From contig PFDV01000005.1 in assembly GCA_002772745.1 (NCBI GenBank), positions 1 to 64,000 on the forward strand: a stretch of DNA of 64,000 nucleotides, given 5' to 3'. This DNA comes from Candidatus Peregrinibacteria bacterium CG10_big_fil_rev_8_21_14_0_10_55_24 (GTDB lineage: Bacteria > Patescibacteriota > Gracilibacteria > Peribacterales > Peribacteraceae). How positions within the stretch are numbered: position 1 is the stretch's first letter; each line of letters starts with the position of its first letter. Below, piece after piece: positions 42,819-50,593 of the stretch. The notes below the pieces were generated by a model, which was given only the letters and a program-made list of their open reading frames with translations, was not told the origin of the DNA and did no database searches. The position numbers were made by a program, and so were the translations under genes.

Positions 42819-43622
42819 ATGCACCATCGTCAAAAAATTATTGATACAGCAGCCGTGAAAATCGGTTCTGCAGGTCTGGAGAATGATGAAGGCCATTTGG
42901 ATGTGAGTTCCGTTGCTTCGATATCAAGGCAGCTTGCGATTGTCCGAAAACACATTGCTCGACTTGGGTTTGTTTCTTCAGGAGCAGTTCCCACTGGTCG
43001 CGATGTCTATGGATACGAAAAACAGGACGATGAGGATCTTGCCACATTACAAATGTATGCTTCTGCAGGGCAACCCGTTCTTTTCATGCACTATTTGCAG
43101 GAATTACAGAAACAAGAATACGTCTGTGTTGCGAATCAGGTTCTCCTTACGCATTCGGATATGGATAGCCGCTTGAGACTCAGGAATTTGCGCCGCCTCT
43201 TGCGTAAGATTTTTCAGGATCGCGTGCCAGGAATTCCTATTTTCAATGAGAACGATACGGTAGCTGTTAAGGAGTTCAAATTTGACAATGATTTGTTGAC
43301 GGGGGATGTAGCGCGTTTGATTGGAGCGCAGCGAGTTCTCTTTCTCATGAATGCTCCTGGGATTTTGGAGGATCTTCATGATAGAGAGAGTGTCATTAAA
43401 GAGATTCCTTTCGGGTCTACTGCGCATCGGAAGCATTTCCAGAATGGTACGTCGAAAAATGGGAGAGGTGGAATCTGGAGTAAAGATAGAGTTGCCGCCA
43501 TGCTCGCCCATCATGGCATTGAGTCTGTCATTGCCTTTGCACACGAGCCCGATGTTATTCCTCGTGTCCTCCTTGATAAAGAACCTATCGGGACTCGTTA
43601 TCTTCTTGCCGAAGATTCGTAA
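42819..43622 (+). CDS. proB: Glutamate 5-kinase
   Basis: First enzyme of proline synthesis. The 267-residue amino acid kinase fold has VKIGSAGL, FVSSGAVPTGRDVYG, QVLLTHSDMDSR, IFNENDTVAVKEFKFDNDLLTGDVARLIGA and a GRGGIWSKDRVAAMLAHHGI loop. It lacks the C-terminal PUA domain, so it is the short form. proA and proC are not in the window. The Pro-codon leader upstream supports the assignment independently. ATG 42819 follows the attenuator U-tract. Confidence 0.88.
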   Translation: MHHRQKIIDTAAVKIGSAGLENDEGHLDVSSVASISRQLAIVRKHIARLGFVSSGAVPTGRDVYGYEKQDDEDLATLQMYASAGQPVLFMHYLQELQKQEYVCVANQVLLTHSDMDSRLRLRNLRRLLRKIFQDRVPGIPIFNENDTVAVKEFKFDNDLLTGDVARLIGAQRVLFLMNAPGILEDLHDRESVIKEIPFGSTAHRKHFQNGTSKNGRGGIWSKDRVAAMLAHHGIESVIAFAHEPDVIPRVLLDKEPIGTRYLLAEDS

Positions 43623-43667
43623 AATTTATCAATTTGCAATAGGGTGTATCGTGTACAATCTGAATTC

Positions 43668-45332
43668 ATGCGCAAAATTCTTATCTTCCTCATCGGCTTG
43701 TTCCCCATCGCAGTTTCCGCCGTGTCATACGACACATTGAACCTTCCCTACAGCGATGCACCAACGGATCTCCCTACGGCGGTTGCCGTGAGTACGCTCA
43801 CCGATCTTGAGATACTTGAAGGGAATCCGGACGGCACGTTTCGTCCACATCGGTTGCTCAACCGTGCGGAGTTCATGACCATTGCTATGCGTCTGCTACC
43901 GCTCACGCCGATGCCGGAGCCAATGCAGAATGCCGTTGATCTCAGTTGTTTCATCGACGTTCCCGCTGGCGCATGGTATGCGTCCTCTGTCTGCCAAGCG
44001 AAGGCACTCAATATCGTCCATGGGAATGCCGTTGGGGACGATCCTGCGCAGTGGCCCTTTGTGCCTGAGCGACCCGTACAGTACGAGGAGGCTCTCAAAA
44101 TTCTCTTCGGTATCTTCAATTTTGCTGTGCCCCAGGGGGCAGTTCTCCAAACAGCTTCTGACGCATGGTATGCAGTCTATGTTGCAAAGGCGCAATTGCT
44201 CAATCTCCACCTGTCCGGTCTTCTGCCCGGACATCAACTTACACGTGGGGAGATCGCGCGTTTGGTCGCCAACTTCGTCGCGTACGCGGATGGAAATCTC
44301 GACATTCTCCATGCGGTTCAGGAAGGCACTTCCTCATCTTCCAGCTCTTCTTCTAGTTCCAGCGCGTCAAACAGCACATCTTCCGCATCTACTTCAAGTT
44401 CCTCAAGCTACGATCCGCGCAGCGATACCGAGGTCCGCGCGGATTTTCTCCTGCTGGGTACGACCACTCCTATCCTCGGCGCTGCACAGATCTTCAGTGA
44501 CACCGAACCGCTCGATGTCACGACGATTACCATCGTCCTAACAGGCGAGACTCCCTCCATCCAGGGATTCCTGGTCTACGATCAAGACACGCGTTTCATC
44601 GGGAGAGCATACCGCGATACTTCTGCGGGCACTCGGCACTACACCGTGGATCTTGCGAGCAGTGCGTTCGTTGTTCCCCATCGTGAGAACCGATCCGTGT
44701 ACGCGCGTGCCATGCTCAATCCGTACAAGGGTGGTGGAACCAGTGGAGAAACAGTCCAAATTGAGAGTTTTCAGGTAAAAGGGGATGGTGTCTGGAGCCA
44801 TCGCGCATACACCAAGAGCACCACGGAGACATATGCCGCTTACCAGACGAGTCGTGCGCGTATCACCGCCATTGAGAACGGCGGTTACGCAGAGGATCCG
44901 CTCGTCTCGGGTACGGATCTTCCGCTGGGCTCTTTCCGATTTACCGGTGAGCTGGGGGATTCGAGCGCTGACCTTGCCGTGACGGATCTTGCAATCACTA
45001 TTGAGCAGAATGGCGGGGTCTTGGTTTCTGGCGTGGCGTTGGGTTCCGAGGGGATATCCGATCGGTTTGGTTGTTCCGTAGCCTCCTCCACGATTACCTG
45101 CAGCGGTATTCCGGAGATGTTCGGTTCGTTTGATGATGCGCCGCGCACGCTCACGTTCTATGGGGACGTCTCGGTTCCCGATGATGCGCTCAATGCGTGG
45201 TTACGACTCAAGATCAACCAGGCTGGTTCCGTGGGGTCATCCGGCGCGATGACCTGGACCGATGGGGACACCGGTTTCTCATGGGTTCAAGGCTCCAGTC
45301 CCGTGGCCGTGAGCACGTCGTTCTCTCGCTAA
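43668..45332 (+). CDS. SLH-domain surface protein with Ser-rich linker
   Basis: A 554-residue secreted protein: signal peptide (MRKILIFLIGLFPIAVSAVS), three S-layer-homology-like repeats (about 25-215; LEGNPDGTFRPHRLLNRAEFMTIAMRLL, AWYASSVCQAKALNIVHGN, LTRGEIARLVANFVAYA) and a poly-Ser linker (about 225-250). Two beta-rich domains follow. It probably attaches to the cell envelope through SLH domains. TACAAT (43654-43659) ends 8 nt before ATG 43668. It converges on uvrD without an evident terminator. Confidence 0.85.
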   Translation: MRKILIFLIGLFPIAVSAVSYDTLNLPYSDAPTDLPTAVAVSTLTDLEILEGNPDGTFRPHRLLNRAEFMTIAMRLLPLTPMPEPMQNAVDLSCFIDVPAGAWYASSVCQAKALNIVHGNAVGDDPAQWPFVPERPVQYEEALKILFGIFNFAVPQGAVLQTASDAWYAVYVAKAQLLNLHLSGLLPGHQLTRGEIARLVANFVAYADGNLDILHAVQEGTSSSSSSSSSSSASNSTSSASTSSSSSYDPRSDTEVRADFLLLGTTTPILGAAQIFSDTEPLDVTTITIVLTGETPSIQGFLVYDQDTRFIGRAYRDTSAGTRHYTVDLASSAFVVPHRENRSVYARAMLNPYKGGGTSGETVQIESFQVKGDGVWSHRAYTKSTTETYAAYQTSRARITAIENGGYAEDPLVSGTDLPLGSFRFTGELGDSSADLAVTDLAITIEQNGGVLVSGVALGSEGISDRFGCSVASSTITCSGIPEMFGSFDDAPRTLTFYGDVSVPDDALNAWLRLKINQAGSVGSSGAMTWTDGDTGFSWVQGSSPVAVSTSFSR

Positions 45333-45355
45333 TATTGCCGTTTATTACGATGTGT

Positions 45356-47626
45356 CTAGAGGGGTGATAGCGGAGCGATGCTCAAGGCAAAGCTCTTGCG
45401 CTCACCGGAATCGAATCGTATGTCGACAATATCACCTCTGCGGTTGAGTACGGTTCCCGTGCCGAAAGAGGGATGCGAAACGCGGGTATTGGGCCCGAAG
45501 GCATCCTGATTCACATCGAGATTCTCGGTATCAAAATCTTGGTTGAATTCCACCGAGATTTCCCGCTCTTCTTGGCGATAGGGCTGCAGATCGCCCTTGA
45601 GAGCGCGCTCCCTTCCCTTTTCCGAGACCCAAGCAAAGACACTCAGGATGTCGTCGCTGCGGCGCTCAATGACATCCTCCGGAAGATCGTCGAGGAATCT
45701 GCTTGGTGCGTTGGCTTGTGTTGTTCCCCAGAGCATGCGGGAACGCGCAAAGAACATTCTCAAATGGGTTTTTGCCCGTGTCATTCCCACGTACATCAAT
45801 CGTCGTTCCTCTTCCAACTGCTCGCGGTCGAACATGCTGTTGCTGTGTGGGAAAATGCCCTCCTCGCATCCCGTAATCATCACATGCTCGAACTCCAGCC
45901 CCTTGCAGAGGTGTAAGGTCATCAGGGTGAGCGCGTCATCCTTTGCGTCCTGGAGCGCATCGACCTCGGAGACGAGCGCAACTTCCTCCAGGAAACTCGT
46001 GAGTGATGTGTGCGGATCAAGCGTGTCGTACTTGTGCATCACGGAGAGAAGCTCCTGGACGTTCTGCCAACGAGTTTCCCCCTCCTCCGTTTCATCCCGC
46101 AGCCACCCTTCCATATCGGTTGCTTCCAACAGATGCTCGGCCAGGTGCGCCACGTTTTCGTGCTGGGCGAGTTCCCGCAGTTTTTCGACGAGCTCAACAA
46201 AGCCCTCAATCCGCTTGGTAGTGCCCTCACCCAGTGCATCAATATTCTGCGCATTACAGAGGCAGTCCCACAGAGGCATGCCGTTCTCAGCACCGTAGGC
46301 TTGGATCTTGGCGATGGTCGTCTGGCCGATTTTTCGTCCAGGAACGTTGAGGATCCTTAAGAGCGAGAGCGTGTCGTGTGGATTGAGAATCACATACAGG
46401 TATGCGAGGACATCTTTCACCTCCTTGCGTGCGTAAAACTTCACGCCGCCGATGATACGGTAGGGGATGCCCGCGCGCATGCAGGCCTCCTCAAACAGGC
46501 GCGATTGTGCGTTGGTGCGGTAGAGAATCACCTGCATGTTGAGGGGGACGCCATTTCCGCGCAGTTCCTCGGCGGTGCGGATGGCCTCCTGAGCTTCTTT
46601 GCGCTCATCCTCCACCTCCTGCACCACCACCTTGGGTCCTTCCTTGCGTTCGCTCCACATCGCTTTTTCCGGGCGATTGGGATTTGCTGCGATAATGCCG
46701 TCCGCCGCGGTGAGGACCAGTTGTGTGGAACGGTAGTTCTGTTCCAGTTTAATCCGCTTCGCGTTGGGATAGTCCTTTTCAAACTCCAGGATGTTCCTGA
46801 TATCCGCTCCGCGGAACGCGTAGATGGACTGGTCCGGGTCGCCGATGACGCAAAGATTCTGGTACTTCTGCGCGAGCAACGTGATGAAGAGATACTGCGA
46901 GTGGTTGGTATCCTGGTACTCGTCCACGTGCAGGTAGCGCCAGGTTTCCTGGTAACGATCGAGCACCTCGGGGACTTCGTGAAACAGGCGGACAGTCTCG
47001 AGAATCAGATCATCGAAATCGAGCGCGTTAGCCTCGCGCAACGCTTTTTGATACTGCGCGTACAGACGCACAATCTGCTGCATGCGCGGGATTGTCGCCT
47101 GCTCAGCCGCCTCCTTGGGGCTCACGGCTTCACACTTAAAGCGGCCGATGTACCCCAAGACCGCTTTGGGCTTGAGCTCACTCTGTTCGATGCCTGCTTC
47201 CTTGAGTACCTGCTTCATCAACCGTTCTTGATCCGAGGCATCGTAGATGACGTACGACCGGTCGCGTCCCAATTTCTCGTAGTCGCGCCTGAGGATCCGT
47301 GCACAGATCGAGTGGAATGTTCCCATCACCGGGAGCTTGCCGTCCTTCGATCCGAAATCGGGCACCTCTTCGCCCTGCGTGATGTGGAGCAGCTTGCGGA
47401 TGCGCCCTTTCATCTCTCCTGCGGCCTTATTGGTAAACGTCACTGCCAGAATTTGCCACGGTGGAACACCGTCGTGCATCAGGCATGCAATGCGGTGCGT
47501 GAGCGCCCGCGTTTTGCCGCTGCCTGCCCCCGCCAAGATGAGGAGCGGTCCCTTGGTATGGTTCACCGCTTCCTGCTGCGGTTCATTGAGAAGTGAGAAG
47601 ATGGGGTCGGCGTGCTTTGTCGGCAT
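45356..47626 (-). CDS. uvrD: UvrD/PcrA-type superfamily 1 helicase
   Basis: A 756-residue SF1A helicase: motif Q LNEPQQEAV, Walker A LAGAGSGKTRALTHRI, Ia VTFTNKAAGEM, II VDEYQDTN, III IGDPDQSIYAFRGADI, IV LEQNYRST, V LMTLHLCKGLEFEHVMITG and VI EEERRLMYVGMTRAK. The C-terminus is the RNA-polymerase-binding Tudor-like domain of PcrA (VSHPSFGTGTVLNRRGDIVDIRF). It unwinds DNA in repair and removes RecA. TAGAAT (minus, 47643-47638) ends 11 nt before ATG 47626. Confidence 0.95.
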   Translation of the reverse strand: MPTKHADPIFSLLNEPQQEAVNHTKGPLLILAGAGSGKTRALTHRIACLMHDGVPPWQILAVTFTNKAAGEMKGRIRKLLHITQGEEVPDFGSKDGKLPVMGTFHSICARILRRDYEKLGRDRSYVIYDASDQERLMKQVLKEAGIEQSELKPKAVLGYIGRFKCEAVSPKEAAEQATIPRMQQIVRLYAQYQKALREANALDFDDLILETVRLFHEVPEVLDRYQETWRYLHVDEYQDTNHSQYLFITLLAQKYQNLCVIGDPDQSIYAFRGADIRNILEFEKDYPNAKRIKLEQNYRSTQLVLTAADGIIAANPNRPEKAMWSERKEGPKVVVQEVEDERKEAQEAIRTAEELRGNGVPLNMQVILYRTNAQSRLFEEACMRAGIPYRIIGGVKFYARKEVKDVLAYLYVILNPHDTLSLLRILNVPGRKIGQTTIAKIQAYGAENGMPLWDCLCNAQNIDALGEGTTKRIEGFVELVEKLRELAQHENVAHLAEHLLEATDMEGWLRDETEEGETRWQNVQELLSVMHKYDTLDPHTSLTSFLEEVALVSEVDALQDAKDDALTLMTLHLCKGLEFEHVMITGCEEGIFPHSNSMFDREQLEEERRLMYVGMTRAKTHLRMFFARSRMLWGTTQANAPSRFLDDLPEDVIERRSDDILSVFAWVSEKGRERALKGDLQPYRQEEREISVEFNQDFDTENLDVNQDAFGPNTRVSHPSFGTGTVLNRRGDIVDIRFDSGERKSFALSIAPLSPL

Positions 47627-47669
47627 GGTGGGCGGTCATTCTACCCGTTTTTCCCCTCCATGCCGAACT

Positions 47670-47882
47670 CTACAACACGCCTAATTTCCGTCGGATCTGG
47701 TTGAGGATCTGCTCGCGGTTGAAGGAAATCGCATTCATGCGGAAGCTTTCCTCTGTGGTGGCGACAACCTCACCATGGACGCTGCAGAGTTCTGCGACAA
47801 TGCGGACCTGCGCAGAGCCGTTACTCTGCCGGTAGTGGATGGCAGTGCCATCCGGATAGGGCTCGATCCACTCGTGTGCCAT
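47670..47882 (-). CDS. Small hypothetical protein
   Basis: A 70-residue protein starting MAHEWIEPYPDGTAIHYRQ and ending in a basic helix (FNREQILNQIRRKLGVL). No known family. ATG 47882 is used because the extra upstream frame crosses a terminator and a G10 tract. It lies 43 bp before uvrD in the same direction. Confidence 0.5.
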   Translation of the reverse strand: MAHEWIEPYPDGTAIHYRQSNGSAQVRIVAELCSVHGEVVATTEESFRMNAISFNREQILNQIRRKLGVL

Positions 47883-47903
47883 GGTGGAGAAAGGGAGGAA
47901 TAC

Positions 47904-47940
47904 AAAAAACCCCGCTTGGCGCGAGGTGGGGGGGGGGAAA
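47904..47940 (-). terminator. Terminator of rmuC, with a G10/C10 tract
   Basis: On the minus strand a C-run and ACCTCGCG lead to CCAAGCGGGG and TTTTTT. The run of ten G (plus strand 47928-47937) makes the region prone to slippage. 47941-48058 holds nothing else that I can support. Confidence 0.5.
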
Positions 47941-48058
47941 TCGTCAGCTACCAACCTACGCGCCTATCCTGGGGACGGCGACGAGGACGAGGCTGACGAC
48001 GACACGCACAGATTGCATGAGTGACTCTATGCTACGAAGAACCGGTTCCTCTTGTCAA

Positions 48059-49204
48059 TTATTTCCGGAGAGCGTCGAGGTCTTTTTTGGAGAGTTGAGG
48101 GTGAGGCTGGGTAAGTTCGAGGAGCCTCTCCTGCACTCTTTCGGGATTTGCAACAAGTTCCTTCACGTCCGATGTATTAAAGTTGATGTTGCGGATCTTC
48201 TCGCGCTTCACCAGTACTTCCGTGAGTAGTTCGGGGTCTGTCTCACGTATTTTAGCGAGTGTGGCGATGCCGTGTTGCATGAGGTGCCAATCAACGGCGT
48301 TACGCGTGGAAATATGAAAATCCAGGTGTGCCAGGATATCGACCAGGTTTTCGCGTTGCTGGGGATCCATTTCCTGCGCGAACTCGTAGTTAGCGATGCG
48401 CTTGAGTGTGGCAAGGATCGGTTCCAGTGCCTCCGGCGAAACGACGAAGAATGAGAAGCCGTCTTCATAGTAGGAGAGCTTCTTCAATTCTCCTACGGCA
48501 TGTGTCGGGATGACCAGGAACACCGTGGGGTAGATATCCTTCTTCCCCTTCACTTTTGTTGCGGTCTTCTTCACCTGGTCGGCAATGTACGTCTGCATGT
48601 TTGACGCCTTGGATACCTTCGCGTCAAAGATGACGTACTGTCCGATGAATTCGATGAGGACATCGGGTTTCAGGCTTCCGTAGAACCCCTCGGGGAGATT
48701 GGCGTTGTCGTAGCATGTAAAGCCGTATTGTGGTTTTCTACAGAGTTCTGTGAGATGAGCGACCACTGTGTGTTCATGCTCTGCCCACAGCCGGTCACGT
48801 TCTTCCATTTCCTGCTCTTGGCGCGCTGCGTCGGCTCGCGTGACGCGCTCCCGTTCCCGTTCCAAACTCTTTTGTGCAGCTTCGAGTTTTTCGAGCGAGG
48901 TTTGGTGCTCCCTGTCTTTGCGTTTCTCCTCTGCCTCGAAGGTGGCCACGCGCGTGGAGAGCTCCTTGAGTTGCGCTTTGATGTCGCTCTTCTCCGCGAA
49001 GAGCACCTTGTTGTTTCCGCTCAATTCATCCTTCTCCGATTTGAGCTGTATGCATTGGTTCTTCAGCTCACCGATTTCTTCCCTGCGTCTCTCCAGTTCT
49101 GCGGAGAGGTGAGGGTCGCCAGTTTGCTTGGATCGGAGGAAGAGCCAACTGAGGGTGGCGATGCCAATGACGGTGATGACGAGGAGTGTGTTCGTGAGGA
49201 GCAT
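48059..49204 (-). CDS. rmuC: RmuC family protein
   Basis: A 381-residue protein: N-terminal membrane helix (about 6-23), long coiled coil (35-145; ELERRREEIGELKNQCIQLKSEKDEL), then a PD-(D/E)XK-like domain with KPDVLIEFIGQYVIFDAKVSKASN (PDV...DAK catalytic pattern) and TVFLVIPTHAV. RmuC proteins limit DNA recombination and inversion; nuclease activity is inferred from the fold. TAGGAT (49216-49211) ends 6 nt before ATG 49204. Confidence 0.78.
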   Translation of the reverse strand: MLLTNTLLVITVIGIATLSWLFLRSKQTGDPHLSAELERRREEIGELKNQCIQLKSEKDELSGNNKVLFAEKSDIKAQLKELSTRVATFEAEEKRKDREHQTSLEKLEAAQKSLERERERVTRADAARQEQEMEERDRLWAEHEHTVVAHLTELCRKPQYGFTCYDNANLPEGFYGSLKPDVLIEFIGQYVIFDAKVSKASNMQTYIADQVKKTATKVKGKKDIYPTVFLVIPTHAVGELKKLSYYEDGFSFFVVSPEALEPILATLKRIANYEFAQEMDPQQRENLVDILAHLDFHISTRNAVDWHLMQHGIATLAKIRETDPELLTEVLVKREKIRNINFNTSDVKELVANPERVQERLLELTQPHPQLSKKDLDALRK

Positions 49205-49299
49205 GTCGCCATCCTAGCACAGGGTGGACGGATGTCCACTCCTAATTTTCCGGCGACTGGGCCAAAGAGGCGGAAAAACCCACATGGAAGGCAAAATAC

Positions 49300-49327
49300 T
49301 TGCTATTTGTATGTTGCCTCCTACAAT
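49300..49327 (+). promoter_or_regulatory. rpsO promoter
   Basis: TTGCTA (49300-49305), 16-nt spacer, TACAAT (49322-49327). The 5' UTR of about 80 nt has a palindromic stem, CAGTTGCAC/GTGCACTG (around 49344-49362), a possible S15 feedback site. Confidence 0.55.
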
Positions 49328-49412
49328 GAGCGTTGTCCTCGCCCTGCAGTTGCACACGTGCACTGTGGGGCGCGGCGTCATCGTTTTTTGTCGCGTTTCC
49401 TCCTCATTGACT

Positions 49413-49682
49413 ATGGCACTCAAGGGCGCAACGAAGAAGCGGCTTATCTCCAAGCACCGCACGCACGATAAGGATACCGGTTCACCGCAGGTGCAAGTCG
49501 CGATTCTCACCAAGGAAATCGGAGAACTCACCAAGCATTTGCAGGAGCACAAAAAAGACCAGTCCGCACGGCGGGGGCTCCTGGGCAAGGTCGCGCGCAG
49601 GCGACAGCTGCTCTCCTACCTCAAGATGAATGATGCTGACGCGTATCAGCAGGTAGTGGATGCGAACAAGCTGAAGAAATAG
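49413..49682 (+). CDS. rpsO: Ribosomal protein uS15
   Basis: An 89-residue S15: DTGSPQVQVAILTKEIGELTKHLQEHKKDQSARRGLLGKVARRRQLLSYL contains the family core (DTGSxxVQ, LTxHLxxHKKD, RRxLL...RR..LLxYL). It binds the 16S rRNA central domain. ATG 49413 gives the normal length; the upstream open frame is leader. Confidence 0.96.
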   Translation: MALKGATKKRLISKHRTHDKDTGSPQVQVAILTKEIGELTKHLQEHKKDQSARRGLLGKVARRRQLLSYLKMNDADAYQQVVDANKLKK

Positions 49683-49711
49683 TCCGCCTTCGCTGTGCTA
49701 TGCCGTGACTG

Positions 49712-49739
49712 ATGGAGTTGGGGTTGGGATTGGGATTCG
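49712..49739. repeat. G-rich hexamer repeat (ggggtt / gggatt)
   Basis: ttggggttgggattgggatt lies between rpsO and trpR. Its TTGGGG (49718-49723) sits 17 bp from TACAAT (49741-49746), so the repeat may supply the trpR -35. A related tract is at 62159-62218. Confidence 0.5.
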
Positions 49740-49756
49740 GTACAATGCTGTGTCGT

Positions 49757-50041
49757 ATGGCGATACCCTCCAAGCACCTCCAGGATCTCTACCAGCTCTT
49801 TGGCGCAGTGGAGACACCGCGTGAAGCTCAGAAGCTGCTCAGTGATATTCTCACGCCCCAAGAACTCGCTTCGGTTGCCGAGCGTTGGCAGCTCATCCGG
49901 GAGCTTGCAAAGGGTACGCCGCAACGAACCATTGCGCAGAAGCTTTCCGTGAGTATCAGCAAGATCACGCGGGGGTCCAGGATGCTGCAGTTTGGCAGTG
50001 GGGGATTTCGGTACTTCCTCAATAAACTCCAGAAAAACTGA
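49757..50041 (+). CDS. trpR: TrpR/YerC family repressor
   Basis: A 94-residue all-helical TrpR-superfamily protein: LSDILTPQELASVAERWQLIRELAKGTPQRTIAQKLSVSISKITRGSRML contains the helix-turn-helix (RTIAQKLSVSISKITRGS) seen in TrpR and YerC. The close match of KITRGS to TrpR favours a tryptophan-type regulator, but ligand binding is unproven. TACAAT ends 10 nt before ATG 49757. Confidence 0.82.
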   Translation: MAIPSKHLQDLYQLFGAVETPREAQKLLSDILTPQELASVAERWQLIRELAKGTPQRTIAQKLSVSISKITRGSRMLQFGSGGFRYFLNKLQKN

Positions 50042-50118
50042 TGGCGGGAATCCAGGGGAACTAGTTGCATTCGTGAGCAGTGTGTGTAATGATGTAACGG
50101 TACAGAAGGATTCTAGCC

Positions 50119-50397
50119 ATGCGCTATACGATTGCCATCGACGGCGGGAGCTTTGCCACAGAGGCATTGGATATTGCGGAGTCTGTCATCCGTTCCCCCA
50201 ATATCTGCGGGTACCATCCCGATGCCCAGGAGCGCTGCTCCGTGCTCCAGAAGGTACCAAGGGGAGCCATTGCGAGATTGCTTTCCATGCACGCAAGGCA
50301 CGAGAATGGCAGGAATATTTCCGTAACCATTCCACGCGCAGGTGTGACTGTGCAGATAGAATCTACAACCAACGCGCATCGCTGCATGTTTGGATAA
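50119..50397 (+). CDS. Hypothetical protein
   Basis: A 92-residue protein, MRYTIAIDGGSFATEALDIA at the start, with a middle Cys-containing stretch (GYHPDAQERC) and a beta-rich end (RNISVTIPRAGVTVQIES). Not recognised. TACAGA (50101-50106) ends 12 nt before the ATG, matching the local start geometry. No Shine-Dalgarno. Confidence 0.5.
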   Translation: MRYTIAIDGGSFATEALDIAESVIRSPNICGYHPDAQERCSVLQKVPRGAIARLLSMHARHENGRNISVTIPRAGVTVQIESTTNAHRCMFG

Positions 50398-50489
50398 ATT
50401 CCGTCTTTTGCGGTTTCTTTGTCTCCCTAAGGGTGCTAGAATTCCACTGTTCCTTCCTTCCTGCCGGTTCCCGTCCGCTGCCGCGGGTT

Positions 50490-50593
50490 TACACTGGAGT
50501 GCTCATGCGTTGATTGCTCCCGCGTGAATCCACCGTGCAGCTGGCACGCCAATCGTTAGGGGAAGGATCGTTGTATCCTTTCCTCTTTCCACT
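50490..50593 (+). promoter_or_regulatory. pnp -10 and structured 5' leader
   Basis: TACACT (50490-50495) ends 9 nt before ATG CGT TGA (50505-50513), a two-codon ORF at the position where leaderless genes start here. The rest of the leader folds into a long stem, AGGGGAAGGAT with ATCCTTTCCTCT (about 50557-50586), just upstream of pnp, reminiscent of the processed stem of other pnp leaders. Confidence 0.45.

Noticed and set aside
46376..47596. Long forward ORF (406 codons) opposite uvrD
   Set aside because: It is the antisense of conserved helicase motifs and has no promoter or family signature of its own.
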